The notes: generated by a model not told the origin, from the letters alone. DNA of 6,507 nucleotides from Treponema sp. (GCA_021442965.1 JABUUX010000249.1:1-6507), one strand, 5' to 3'. Counted from the first letter of the stretch, positions 1 to 6,507 are shown. Made by a program: numbers and translations.

Positions 1-1
1 A

Positions 2-688
2 TTTGTTTTAATCCTTTCATCTTGTAAAGTATCAAATAAAAGCATTCAGCGGCAGTTAAAAATTGAAGAAGGAGTTTCTAATCCTACAACTATTGAAGAA
101 ATACAGGATGCCATTGAAAAATATGATGTTCGTGTTCGGGAAACTCAGATGGCAATGAGCCAGATTGGTATTTGGTATAAAATGCTTGGAAACCGTTATC
201 TTGATAATAAAATGTATGGGGAAGCCTTAAAGTGCTTTCAGAAAGCAGTTGAATATTATCCGGCAAATCAGAATATCTATTATTATATTGGTGTATGTGC
301 AGGATATATGTCAAAAACTGCGTTGGATTATGGAGCTGTTGGATCAAATACTCAGAAGTATAATTATCTTAAGCTTGCAGAAACAGCTTATTTAAGAGCT
401 TTGGAACTTGATGACCGATATACAAATGCTATGTTTGCTGTATCTATTCTTTATGTTTATGAGCTTGATGAAAGTGAAAAGGCAGTTCCATATCTTGAAA
501 AACTTTTAACTATCGATACAAAACATACAGATGCTATGTTACTTTTAGGACATGCATATTATTTGACAGGCCAAAATGATAAGGCTGTTTCAAGTTATGA
601 TAATGTAATTAAATATACAAAGTCTGCAGAGAAAAAAGAAGCTGCAGAAAATCTTAAACAGCAGGTTTTGGTTGGAAGTGGATATTAA
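2..688 (+). CDS. TPR-repeat lipoprotein, 5' end cut by window edge
   Basis: The frame is open from the left edge to the TAA at 686-688, giving 228 visible residues, so the internal ATG at 149 is not the start; the true start lies outside the window. Visible residues 1-8 read FVLILSSC: the end of a hydrophobic signal peptide followed by a lipobox (L-S-S-C), with the cysteine codon at 23-25. This predicts cleavage by signal peptidase II and lipid anchoring of a periplasmic or outer-membrane-facing protein. After a charged helical linker (about 9-50) come TPR-like helical pairs at about 56-89, 91-139 (with an inserted loop), 142-174 and 176-209; typical TPR spacing of small and aromatic residues is seen in the segments ending YYPAN, ELDDR, TIDTK and IKYTK. 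TPR domains mediate protein-protein contacts; the partner is unknown. The gene end overlaps dprA by 17 bases, suggesting coupled translation. Confidence 0.85.
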   Translation, partial: FVLILSSCKVSNKSIQRQLKIEEGVSNPTTIEEIQDAIEKYDVRVRETQMAMSQIGIWYKMLGNRYLDNKMYGEALKCFQKAVEYYPANQNIYYYIGVCAGYMSKTALDYGAVGSNTQKYNYLKLAETAYLRALELDDRYTNAMFAVSILYVYELDESEKAVPYLEKLLTIDTKHTDAMLLLGHAYYLTGQNDKAVSSYDNVIKYTKSAEKKEAAENLKQQVLVGSGY

Positions 689-1736
689 TACGGAAGAAGA
701 AAACAGAATTATTCTTGATTTTTCACTTGCTCGAATTACATTTCTTAACACTCCCGAAAAGGAAATGCTTTCTAAGATTATTGACAACGCAGATAAACTT
801 GCTTTATTGTCAGTTGAAGAGATTGGGCAATATATTAATCGAACAATTGGGAATAAGGCTGTTTGGGATGGTAAAAAGAATTTACAAGGGGCAATACGAG
901 AATTTGATATTTGCCGGAAAATGAAAATTAACTGGCTAAAATGGACAGATTTAGAGTATCCAGTCATGTTAAAACAGATTGTGAATCCTCCTTATCTTCT
1001 TTTTTATAGGGGAGCTTTGGAATGTTTTAGGCAAAAATCTGTTTCTGTTGTCGGAACAAGAAAGATTTCTGCTATGGGGAAACTTGCTTGTTTAGATTTT
1101 TCTAAAACGGCCTCAGAAGCTGGTGTTTGTGTAATTTCTGGACTTGCGAACGGAACAGATAGTTTTGCACATAAAGGTTGTGTTGAAGCTTATTTTAATT
1201 ATTTGGACGAAGATAAAGATATATCATTTTTGGGAAAAACGTGCGCTGTATTGCCTTGTGGTATAGATGATATTGTACCGAAAACAAATGTCAGACTTGC
1301 TGAAGGTATTTTACAGTCTGGAGGATGTTTAATTAGTGAATATGCTCCTTTAACTCCAATGGCAGACTGGCATTTTGTAAAAAGAAATAGAATTATTGCA
1401 GCATTATCACCTGCAACTGTTATAATAGAAGCACCAAATGGAAGTGGAGCTCTTATAACAGCAGATTTTGCATTGGAACTTGGTCGCGATGTTTTGTTTC
1501 ATGAAGTTTGTTTCAGTAAGAATGCTGAATTGATTAATGAATCTGTAAAAAAAGATCTTGATAAAGGTTTCGTAAAAGGAACAGTTTCAAAGCATAAGAT
1601 TGAAAGTTCCAGTCTTAGATATGTGGAAGACGGGGCACCTGTGATTAAGGATTATGATGACTTCTGTAAAAGCCTGGAAGAAGTTCCTGGTTTTAGAAGT
1701 TGTAAAAATATTAAACAATTATCTTTATTTGAATAA
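672..1736 (+). CDS. dprA: DNA processing protein DprA/Smf, diverged, with clamp-motif tail
   Basis: DprA family proteins bind single-stranded DNA and load RecA during natural transformation; many non-competent bacteria also keep one. The 354 residues contain an N-terminal helical SAM/HhH-like part (about 10-60), the family lead-in YPVMLKQIVNPPYLLFYRG (96-114), then a Rossmann-like core: VVGTRKIS (126-133), SGLANGTDSFAHKG (156-169, consensus SGLARGIDxxAHxG), AVLPCGID (192-199), SEYAP (222-226), RNRIIAALS (238-246), SGALITADFALELGR (258-272). Oddities are Asn160 in place of the usual Arg, about 16 extra residues near 172-188, and loss of the usual PG...GxNxLI segment after residue 273. No C-terminal winged helix is evident; the protein instead ends QLSLFE. 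The start is uncertain: TTG at 672 has AGG six bases upstream, and GTG at 678 in the same frame is an alternative. Either start overlaps the lipoprotein gene. topA follows after 14 bases. Confidence 0.93.
   Translation: MEVDINTEEENRIILDFSLARITFLNTPEKEMLSKIIDNADKLALLSVEEIGQYINRTIGNKAVWDGKKNLQGAIREFDICRKMKINWLKWTDLEYPVMLKQIVNPPYLLFYRGALECFRQKSVSVVGTRKISAMGKLACLDFSKTASEAGVCVISGLANGTDSFAHKGCVEAYFNYLDEDKDISFLGKTCAVLPCGIDDIVPKTNVRLAEGILQSGGCLISEYAPLTPMADWHFVKRNRIIAALSPATVIIEAPNGSGALITADFALELGRDVLFHEVCFSKNAELINESVKKDLDKGFVKGTVSKHKIESSSLRYVEDGAPVIKDYDDFCKSLEEVPGFRSCKNIKQLSLFE
1716..1730 (+). other. Predicted sliding-clamp binding motif QLSLF at the DprA C-terminus
   Basis: Codons 349-353 of dprA encode Q-L-S-L-F, followed only by Glu and the stop. 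This equals the bacterial beta-clamp (DnaN) binding consensus QL[S/D]LF known from DNA polymerases, mismatch repair proteins and Hda-like proteins. Its place at the extreme C-terminus, after a lysine- and serine-containing segment, is typical of an accessible clamp-binding tail. The match is seen in the sequence; the binding itself is inferred. Confidence 0.55.
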
Positions 1737-1740
1737 TTTT

Positions 1741-1744
1741 GGGG
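1741..1744 (+). promoter_or_regulatory. topA ribosome binding site deciding the start
   Basis: GGGG followed by AAAATT places a purine-rich Shine-Dalgarno-like element six bases before ATG 1751. An in-frame TTG at 1739 would overlap this element and has no good site of its own, so ATG 1751 is preferred. Confidence 0.6.
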
Positions 1745-1750
1745 AAAATT

Positions 1751-3913
1751 ATGGCTGAAGAAGAAGTAAAAACAACATCAAAAACAAAAAAAATTAAAGA
1801 GAAAACACCTCAGACTCTGGTTATTGTAGAGTCTCCTGCTAAAGCAAAGACTATAGAAAAGTACCTTGGTCCAGGTTATACAGTAACTGCTTCTATGGGG
1901 CACCTGATAGATTTACCAAAATCAAGAATGGCTATCGATATTGAAAATAATTTTGAACCTGAATATATCACTGTTCGTGGCAGAGCTAAGACTCTTAAAG
2001 AAATTCAAAAACTAGCAAAAAAATCTGATCGAGTATTTCTTGCCTCAGACCCTGACCGAGAAGGTGAAGCTATTGCATGGCATTTGAATAATGTTCTTAA
2101 GGATAAAACAGATGCTGAAATCAGTCGTGTAGTTTTTAATGAAATTACTCCTATGGTTGTAAAAGAAGCAGTTACAAATCCCGGTCAAATTATTGAGGCT
2201 AAAGTAAATGCTCAGAAAGCCCGTCGTGTTTTAGACCGTCTTGTTGGATATAATTTAAGTCCTATTCTTTGGACAAAAGTTAAGAACGGTCTTTCTGCAG
2301 GGCGTGTTCAGTCAGTTGCATTGAGACTTATTTGTGAAAGAGAAGAAGAAGTTGAAAAATTTATTCCTGAAGAATATTGGACTTTGGAAGCTGATTTTCA
2401 AAAAGGTAGAACATCTTTTACTGCACAACTTGTAAAATACAAAGGTGAAAAGCCTGAACTAAAATCAGAACAAGTGGTTAATGAGATTATTGAACAGATA
2501 AAATCATCAGATTGTATTGTAAGTGGTATTAAAAAAACTGAAAAAACAGTAAGACCTAAAGCACCTTTTACTACTTCAAAACTTCAGCAGGCGGCAGCTA
2601 ATCGTCTTGGTTTTACTTCAAGAAAAACTATGCAGATTGCCCAGCAACTTTATGAAGGTATTAACATTGGAACTAATAGAGTGGGTCTTATTACATATAT
2701 GCGAACAGACTCAGTTCGTATTTCACAAACAGCTATTGATGATGTTAGAACATGGCTTAGCAAGAATCATCCGTCAACTTTACCTGAAGCTCCAATTTCT
2801 TATGAAACTGATAAAAAAGCACAGGATGCTCATGAAGGTATTCGTCCAACCTACACAGAGTATACCCCAGACAGTGTTAAAGAATATCTGTCTCACGATC
2901 AGCTCAGACTATATACAATCATTTGGGAACGATTTGTTTCCAGCCAGATGAATAATGCAAAAACTCTTACAACAAGTTATGAAATTACAAGTGGAGATGC
3001 TGTTTTCCGTGTATCAGGCTCTAAAATTATAGATAAAGGTTTTTACGAAGTAATAAAGCTTCTTTCATCTAAAGAAGAAAAAGGAACTAATATTCCAACT
3101 ATGAAAGAAGGTGAAAAACTTGAGTCAGGTTCTTTTCATCCTGAACAGCATTTTACTTCAGGTCCTGCTAGATACACAGATGCTTCAATTGTTCAAATGC
3201 TTGAAGAAAAAGGAATTGGACGACCTTCAACTTATGCTCCAATTGTTTCTGTTCTTTTGGACAGATATTATGTTACTCGTTCTAACAAGCAGCTGGTTCC
3301 TACTCAACTTGGAAAAATGATTGCAAAAATTCTTGTAGAATCTTTCCCGGAAGTTATAAATGAACATTTTACAGCTGAAGTTGAAAATACTTTGGATAAT
3401 GTTGAACAGGATACTTTGGTTTGGAATGATATGATTAAAGATTTCTACAATCCTTTTAAAAAGCGTTGTGATGAAATTATGGAAAAAACTGAAAGCATAA
3501 AAGGGTTCTTGGATGAAGAAACAGATAAGGTTTGTGATCTTTGCGGAAAACCTATGATAAAAAAACTTGGAAGATTCGGCTTCTTCCTTGCTTGTACAGG
3601 CTTCCCGGAATGTCATAATACTAAATCAGTACCCCTTGCAAAGTGCCCGGTTCCTGGTTGTGATGGTGAAATTGTTTCCAGAAAATCAAAAGGAAGAGGT
3701 CGTGAATTTTTTGGTTGTACTAATTATCCGACATGTAATTTTATTTCTCACTTCAAGCCTATTGATCAGTATTGTCCAAAATGTAACTGGTTCCTTGTTG
3801 AAAAATTTGATAAGAAAAACGGTTCTTATAAATCCTGTATTAATCCTGACTGTGATTATTTGCATACAGCTGGGGAAGATGTAGAAGAGACTGTAAAAGA
3901 AAGTGAAGAATAA
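1751..3913 (+). CDS. topA: DNA topoisomerase I (type IA, omega protein)
   Basis: The enzyme relaxes negatively supercoiled DNA in the cytoplasm by transient single-strand cleavage through a 5'-phosphotyrosine link. The protein has 720 residues from ATG 1751. A Lys/Glu-rich leader (about 1-20) precedes the TOPRIM domain, with catalytic Glu27 in VIVESPAKAKTIEKYLG and the metal-binding DxDxE at Asp100, Asp102 and Glu104 (SDPDREGEAIAWH). GLSAGRVQSVALRL follows at about 181-194. The active-site Tyr316 lies in GLITYMRTDS with Arg318 beside it. EEKGIGRPSTYAPIV is near 485-499. The C-terminus carries three complete Cys4 fingers: Cys595/598/615/621, 632/637/656/662 and 675/678/696/701, then an acidic tail ending EESEE-like. 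Length and domain order are normal for the family and nothing appears broken. It sits 14 bases after dprA, a common bacterial pairing, and its last codons overlap the next gene by 11 bases. Confidence 0.98.
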   Translation: MAEEEVKTTSKTKKIKEKTPQTLVIVESPAKAKTIEKYLGPGYTVTASMGHLIDLPKSRMAIDIENNFEPEYITVRGRAKTLKEIQKLAKKSDRVFLASDPDREGEAIAWHLNNVLKDKTDAEISRVVFNEITPMVVKEAVTNPGQIIEAKVNAQKARRVLDRLVGYNLSPILWTKVKNGLSAGRVQSVALRLICEREEEVEKFIPEEYWTLEADFQKGRTSFTAQLVKYKGEKPELKSEQVVNEIIEQIKSSDCIVSGIKKTEKTVRPKAPFTTSKLQQAAANRLGFTSRKTMQIAQQLYEGINIGTNRVGLITYMRTDSVRISQTAIDDVRTWLSKNHPSTLPEAPISYETDKKAQDAHEGIRPTYTEYTPDSVKEYLSHDQLRLYTIIWERFVSSQMNNAKTLTTSYEITSGDAVFRVSGSKIIDKGFYEVIKLLSSKEEKGTNIPTMKEGEKLESGSFHPEQHFTSGPARYTDASIVQMLEEKGIGRPSTYAPIVSVLLDRYYVTRSNKQLVPTQLGKMIAKILVESFPEVINEHFTAEVENTLDNVEQDTLVWNDMIKDFYNPFKKRCDEIMEKTESIKGFLDEETDKVCDLCGKPMIKKLGRFGFFLACTGFPECHNTKSVPLAKCPVPGCDGEIVSRKSKGRGREFFGCTNYPTCNFISHFKPIDQYCPKCNWFLVEKFDKKNGSYKSCINPDCDYLHTAGEDVEETVKESEE
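3533..3853 (+). other. Three Cys4 topoisomerase zinc-finger domains in TopA
   Basis: Three consecutive fingers are encoded, with spacings C-x2-C...C-x5-C, C-x4-C...C-x5-C and C-x2-C...C-x4-C. All twelve cysteines are intact. Such domains help topoisomerase I bind single-stranded DNA and contact RNA polymerase in characterised relatives. Confidence 0.9.
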
Positions 3914-4358
3914 TGAAAAAGTATTTGTTCTGCATAAGGATGATGAAATAAAAATTATTGCTTTGCAGAACAATCTTAAAGTATTATTTTTAAAAAATAA
4001 TATACGCTTTCTGAAAGAATATCCTCTTTGGGTTTCTTGCAATAGTGATATTTTTATTAATAAAACTCCAAAAGAAATTAATGAAATTATAACTAATTTT
4101 TTATTGGAAAAGTTACAGTTTGAAAAAGACAGATTGCTTTTAAGTGCAAAAATAACCTTAAATAATGGATATGAAATTTTTGAAAAACTAACTTTGGGAA
4201 GAATTATAAATTTTAATAAAGTTAATATAACTCTTCCTGAGTTTGTTTTAAATATAAATATTTTTAAAACCGGAATTTGTATATCAGATGGATATTCATT
4301 TTGTCTTGAAGATACTGTATGGAAAAAAATTGTATATAAAAAACGGACAAAAAAATGA
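3903..4358 (+). CDS. Unrecognised 151-residue protein between topA and a metallopeptidase-like gene
   Basis: I do not recognise this protein. The frame runs from GTG 3903, overlapping the end of topA by 11 bases, to TGA 4356-4358, overlapping the next start as ATGA. The ATG at 3913 is in another frame and stops after 12 codons, so GTG is the best start; no strong ribosome binding site is visible, consistent with coupling to topA. The product is Lys/Ile/Asn-rich, with no signal peptide or membrane segment, and looks mixed alpha/beta and cytoplasmic. Possible landmarks are FLKEYPLWVSC (37-46), a helical stretch KEINEIITNFLLEKL (57-71) and the end SDGYSFCLEDTVWKKIVYKK (128-147). The DNA is even more AT-rich than topA, fitting a fast-evolving gene. 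Its position inside an overlapping gene chain and its long open frame argue that it is real. Confidence 0.7.
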   Translation: MKNNEKVFVLHKDDEIKIIALQNNLKVLFLKNNIRFLKEYPLWVSCNSDIFINKTPKEINEIITNFLLEKLQFEKDRLLLSAKITLNNGYEIFEKLTLGRIINFNKVNITLPEFVLNINIFKTGICISDGYSFCLEDTVWKKIVYKKRTKK

Positions 4359-6157
4359 AGAAAATTAAAATTTTTATTTCAGTTTGCTGCTGTTTTCTCT
4401 GTGTATTATTGCTTGTTCTTATTTTATTTTCCGGTAAAAATGGAGAACTGCATATTTATTCATCCAAGGGGGCTGATTACAAAGTTCTTATTCCTCTAAA
4501 TACACCTGCAAAAAAAATGATTGTAGAAAAAAATAAAACAGCATTTTATAAATTTTCAGAATCTCAGAAAAATCTTTTCAGACAAACGTATTATGATTCG
4601 GGTAATGTATCTTTTACTCTACGAATTGCAGTGGTTTTTCCTAAAAATCGCAAAATTGAAAAATATATAAATGCAGAATCTCTTCCATTCTCTTTTGGCT
4701 TTTTAAATAGTTCTGATTTTACCGAGCGTGGTAAATTAGTTTTCAATGAACAAAATCATGCAGTCGTATCCGGAGATTTTAAAGATATACTTGATGTGAA
4801 TGAAAATGAAAAAACTTTTGATGTTTCTTTTTCATTTCCTATAGATAAAAGCACCGGTAAAATTGATGAAAGAGAAGGGTTCTTTATAAAAAGTTCTGTT
4901 CCATGTTATCTAATCAGTGGCTGTGCTGGACCTTCTGTTATTGGATTTGATAAAGAAACTGAAGTACCTTATTGGGGCTTTTCATCAAATGGCGGAAAGC
5001 TTTCTTTTAATTCTTCATCTTTTGATTTTACTGGAGCATCTCTTGTATTTACATCTAAAAGTTCTGAGACATCTGTTCCTCCTGAGATTTTATTTTCTAT
5101 TGATGATTCTTTAGGAAATGAAAAATTTTCTTTTTCTTTTGGTGGAGAAAGATTTAATTTTTCCAGAGTTGAAAGGATTGCAGTTTCAGCTCTTGCTTTT
5201 AAAAATCCTTTTTCATTTATGGAGCCTGTAAATAACCAGAACAATGTTAAATCTGTTTTAATGAAAAAAGGTGATTCTTCTATTATGACAGGTTATACAA
5301 AAGATAAAATCATTTATCCTGTAAAAACAGATCCCGGACTTATTTTAGACTGGCCAGTTAATAACTGGAGGTGTCGTAATTATGAGTTATTTGAATGGGA
5401 TAGATTTCCTGGAATACTTTTCTTTGATACAAAAAATTATAAGGTTCAATCCAGTTTCTTTGCCCGTTTAGCTTTTTACGTTGAGAAAGAAGGTTACAAG
5501 GGAAAAATTCTTACTAATGAAGAACTTCAAGGAAAACATGATTTTAATGCTCATGATTATTCCACAGAGTCTCTTGCCCGTTTTTTTAACGAAGTAGAAA
5601 AAAAATCATTTAAATTAAATCCTGAAGAAGAAGTTCTTCTTGAAATTCTTCTTTCTAATCATCTTTTAGAATATTCAGGAGATAAAAATAAACCTTATAC
5701 AGCAAATCCTGGAGCTGTTCTTTCTGTTTCAAGGGAAATTCCTTCTTACAATCGTAAATCTCTTCTTTCCCATGAAGGATGGCATACTTTATTTTTTACA
5801 GATGAAGAATTTCGAAATTATGTTGCAGCAGTTTACAATACCATGGATAGTAAAACTTTAAATTTTTTAATTGATTATTTTAAGTCTCAATCTTCTTTAG
5901 GTTATGATACAAACGATGAATATTTAATGCATAATGAGTTTATGGCTTATTTACTTCAGCAGCCTGTTAGCAAAACCGGTGAATATTTTGTAAATAAAGC
6001 CGGATGGGGCAGTGTAAAAAAATATACTCCTGATTTGTGTAATTTTATTATAGAAACAAAAGGTCAGGGATTTGAAGATTGCGCAATAATGCTGGAAGAC
6101 TTTATTTTTGATAAATATAATCTTAAAGCTGGAAATCTTGGTTTATGCAGTTATTGA
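4355..6157 (+). CDS. Membrane-anchored putative zinc metallopeptidase (HEGWH), uncharacterised
   Basis: The 600-residue product begins MKKIKIF and has one hydrophobic segment (about 7-26) rich in cysteine (11-13, 16). No lipobox cysteine follows it, so it is probably an uncleaved anchor or signal peptide with the rest outside the cytoplasm. Residues about 30-290 are rich in Phe, Ser and alternating hydrophobics, suggesting beta-sandwich domains; Cys184 and Cys190 could pair. The C-terminal part is more helical and holds SHEGWHTLFF: His473, Glu474 and His477 form an HExxH zinc motif (codons 5771-5785). Glu528 in MHNEFMAYLL, 51 residues further on, is a candidate third ligand, as in gluzincin-type enzymes. 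Substrate and family are not recognised, and activity is inferred from the motif only. The start ATG overlaps the previous stop (ATGA), so translation is probably coupled. Confidence 0.85.
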   Translation: MKKIKIFISVCCCFLCVLLLVLILFSGKNGELHIYSSKGADYKVLIPLNTPAKKMIVEKNKTAFYKFSESQKNLFRQTYYDSGNVSFTLRIAVVFPKNRKIEKYINAESLPFSFGFLNSSDFTERGKLVFNEQNHAVVSGDFKDILDVNENEKTFDVSFSFPIDKSTGKIDEREGFFIKSSVPCYLISGCAGPSVIGFDKETEVPYWGFSSNGGKLSFNSSSFDFTGASLVFTSKSSETSVPPEILFSIDDSLGNEKFSFSFGGERFNFSRVERIAVSALAFKNPFSFMEPVNNQNNVKSVLMKKGDSSIMTGYTKDKIIYPVKTDPGLILDWPVNNWRCRNYELFEWDRFPGILFFDTKNYKVQSSFFARLAFYVEKEGYKGKILTNEELQGKHDFNAHDYSTESLARFFNEVEKKSFKLNPEEEVLLEILLSNHLLEYSGDKNKPYTANPGAVLSVSREIPSYNRKSLLSHEGWHTLFFTDEEFRNYVAAVYNTMDSKTLNFLIDYFKSQSSLGYDTNDEYLMHNEFMAYLLQQPVSKTGEYFVNKAGWGSVKKYTPDLCNFIIETKGQGFEDCAIMLEDFIFDKYNLKAGNLGLCSY

Positions 6158-6204
6158 TTAATTGACCAAAGATGTATAATTCATTAAAATTAACAAACTA
6201 TAAT
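6154..6204 (+). promoter_or_regulatory. Candidate promoter region for secG
   Basis: The gap before secG has two perfect TATAAT hexamers, at 6175-6180 and 6199-6204. The first has TTGATT at 6154-6159, 15 bases upstream, as a possible though short-spaced -35. TTGACC at 6162-6167 resembles a -35 but lies only 7 bases before the first hexamer and 31 before the second. In DNA this AT-rich such hexamers can arise by chance. The location between a finished gene chain and a housekeeping gene supports a promoter. Confidence 0.45.
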
Positions 6205-6208
6205 TTTA
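6185..6208 (+). repeat. Small AT-only inverted repeat upstream of secG
   Basis: TAAAATTA (6185-6192) and TAATTTTA (6201-6208) are perfect reverse complements with an 8-base loop. The right arm overlaps the second TATAAT. It could be an operator or a weak hairpin, but an AT-only 8-base stem without a T tract is not a convincing terminator and may be chance. Confidence 0.3.
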
Positions 6209-6224
6209 GAAAAAAGGATTTATT

Positions 6225-6228
6225 GGAG
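6225..6228 (+). promoter_or_regulatory. secG ribosome binding site
   Basis: GGAG lies seven bases before ATG 6236, the clearest Shine-Dalgarno site in the window. It fixes the secG start and fits a gene that is not translationally coupled to the one before it. Confidence 0.75.
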
Positions 6229-6235
6229 ATAAAAG

Positions 6236-6507
6236 ATGGGTGTTATTGGAATCATTCTTTTGGTTGCTTTTGTAATTGTTTGTGTACTTCTTGTTCTTCT
6301 TGTTATTATTCAGGATGATGGGGAAAATGGAATGGGAGGACTTCTTGGTGGTCGTGGAACAGCTGCATTTGGTTCTCATTCTGCCAGCGTTCTTACAAAA
6401 ACAACAGCTGTACTTGTTACTTTGTTCTTTGTTTTGGCACTTGGTCTTGCACTTGTTAATAAAAAACATAAAGTTGGAGATATTTCTGATAAAAATGCTG
6501 TTGAAAA
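6236..6507 (+). CDS. secG: Preprotein translocase subunit SecG, 3' end cut by window edge
   Basis: SecG is the small accessory subunit of the SecYEG channel in the inner membrane and aids SecA-driven protein export. Ninety residues are visible with no stop before the right edge. They show the family layout: a first membrane helix (about 2-25), the glycine-rich loop starting QDDGENGMGGLLGGRG and leading to AAFGS (26-47), the VLTKTT motif (52-57), a second membrane helix (about 57-74) and a charged tail starting NKKHK. The GGLLGG...AFGS...LTKTT pattern is diagnostic. It stands 78 bases after the metallopeptidase-like gene, with its own ribosome binding site and promoter-like hexamers. Confidence 0.93.
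   Translation, partial: MGVIGIILLVAFVIVCVLLVLLVIIQDDGENGMGGLLGGRGTAAFGSHSASVLTKTTAVLVTLFFVLALGLALVNKKHKVGDISDKNAVE

Noticed and set aside
590..967. Minus-strand open frame across the lipoprotein/dprA junction
   Set aside because: It is antisense to two supported genes and its Phe/Ser/Ile-rich product resembles nothing known.
1739..1750. In-frame TTG at 1739 as the topA start
   Set aside because: It would use the GGGG Shine-Dalgarno-like bases as coding sequence and has no site of its own; ATG 1751 lies at proper spacing and starts directly with a typical charged leader.
3227..3616. Minus-strand open frame inside topA
   Set aside because: It is antisense to conserved topoisomerase sequence and encodes no recognisable motif; long antisense frames are expected in AT-rich genes with this codon use.
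3913..3951. ATG 3913 as a start for the gene after topA
   Set aside because: It is in a different frame from the 151-residue protein and meets a stop after 12 codons.
4388..4435. Lipoprotein signal in the HEGWH protein
   Set aside because: The cysteines sit at the beginning of the hydrophobic core, and no cysteine follows its end (ILFSGK), so signal peptidase II cleavage is unlikely.
6185..6208. Rho-independent terminator after the metallopeptidase-like gene
   Set aside because: The stem is only eight A/T pairs and is not followed by a T tract; the next bases are A-rich and lead into the secG ribosome binding site.
6206..6469. Minus-strand open frame of 87 codons
   Set aside because: It is antisense to the clearly recognisable secG and encodes low-complexity Asn/Lys/Ser sequence.

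Overview
The window is AT-rich (about one third G+C by eye), and every convincing gene reads on the + strand. The gene content and style suggest a spirochaete, most likely a Treponema-type organism: a TPR lipoprotein, a diverged DprA (Smf) directly before a type IA topoisomerase with three Cys4 fingers, and rapidly diverging small genes. This assignment is inference from gene content and protein character; no rRNA or other taxonomic marker is present.

Layout: (1) the 3' part of a lipoprotein gene with tetratricopeptide repeats, cut by the left edge, with its lipobox cysteine visible at 23-25; (2) dprA, starting at a TTG inside the end of the lipoprotein gene; (3) topA, complete, starting at ATG 1751 rather than at an upstream in-frame TTG; (4) an unrecognised 151-residue protein starting at a GTG inside the end of topA; (5) a 600-residue membrane-anchored protein with an HEGWH zinc-metallopeptidase-type motif, overlapping the previous gene by ATGA; (6) a 78-base gap with promoter-like hexamers and a small AT inverted repeat; (7) the 5' part of secG, cut by the right edge.

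Genes 1 to 5 overlap or are separated by at most 14 bases, so they look like one translationally coupled transcription unit. secG probably has its own promoter. dprA and topA are neighbours in many bacteria and both act on DNA (single-strand handling and recombination; relaxation of negative supercoils). The lipoprotein, the putative metallopeptidase and SecG belong to the cell envelope or secretion.

The most interesting observation is that DprA ends in QLSLFE. QLSLF is an exact match to the bacterial sliding-clamp (DnaN) binding consensus QL[S/D]LF, placed on a tail where a winged-helix domain sits in many DprA proteins. The second is the uncharacterised membrane-anchored HExxH protein. No CRISPR array, tRNA, rRNA or insertion sequence was seen.
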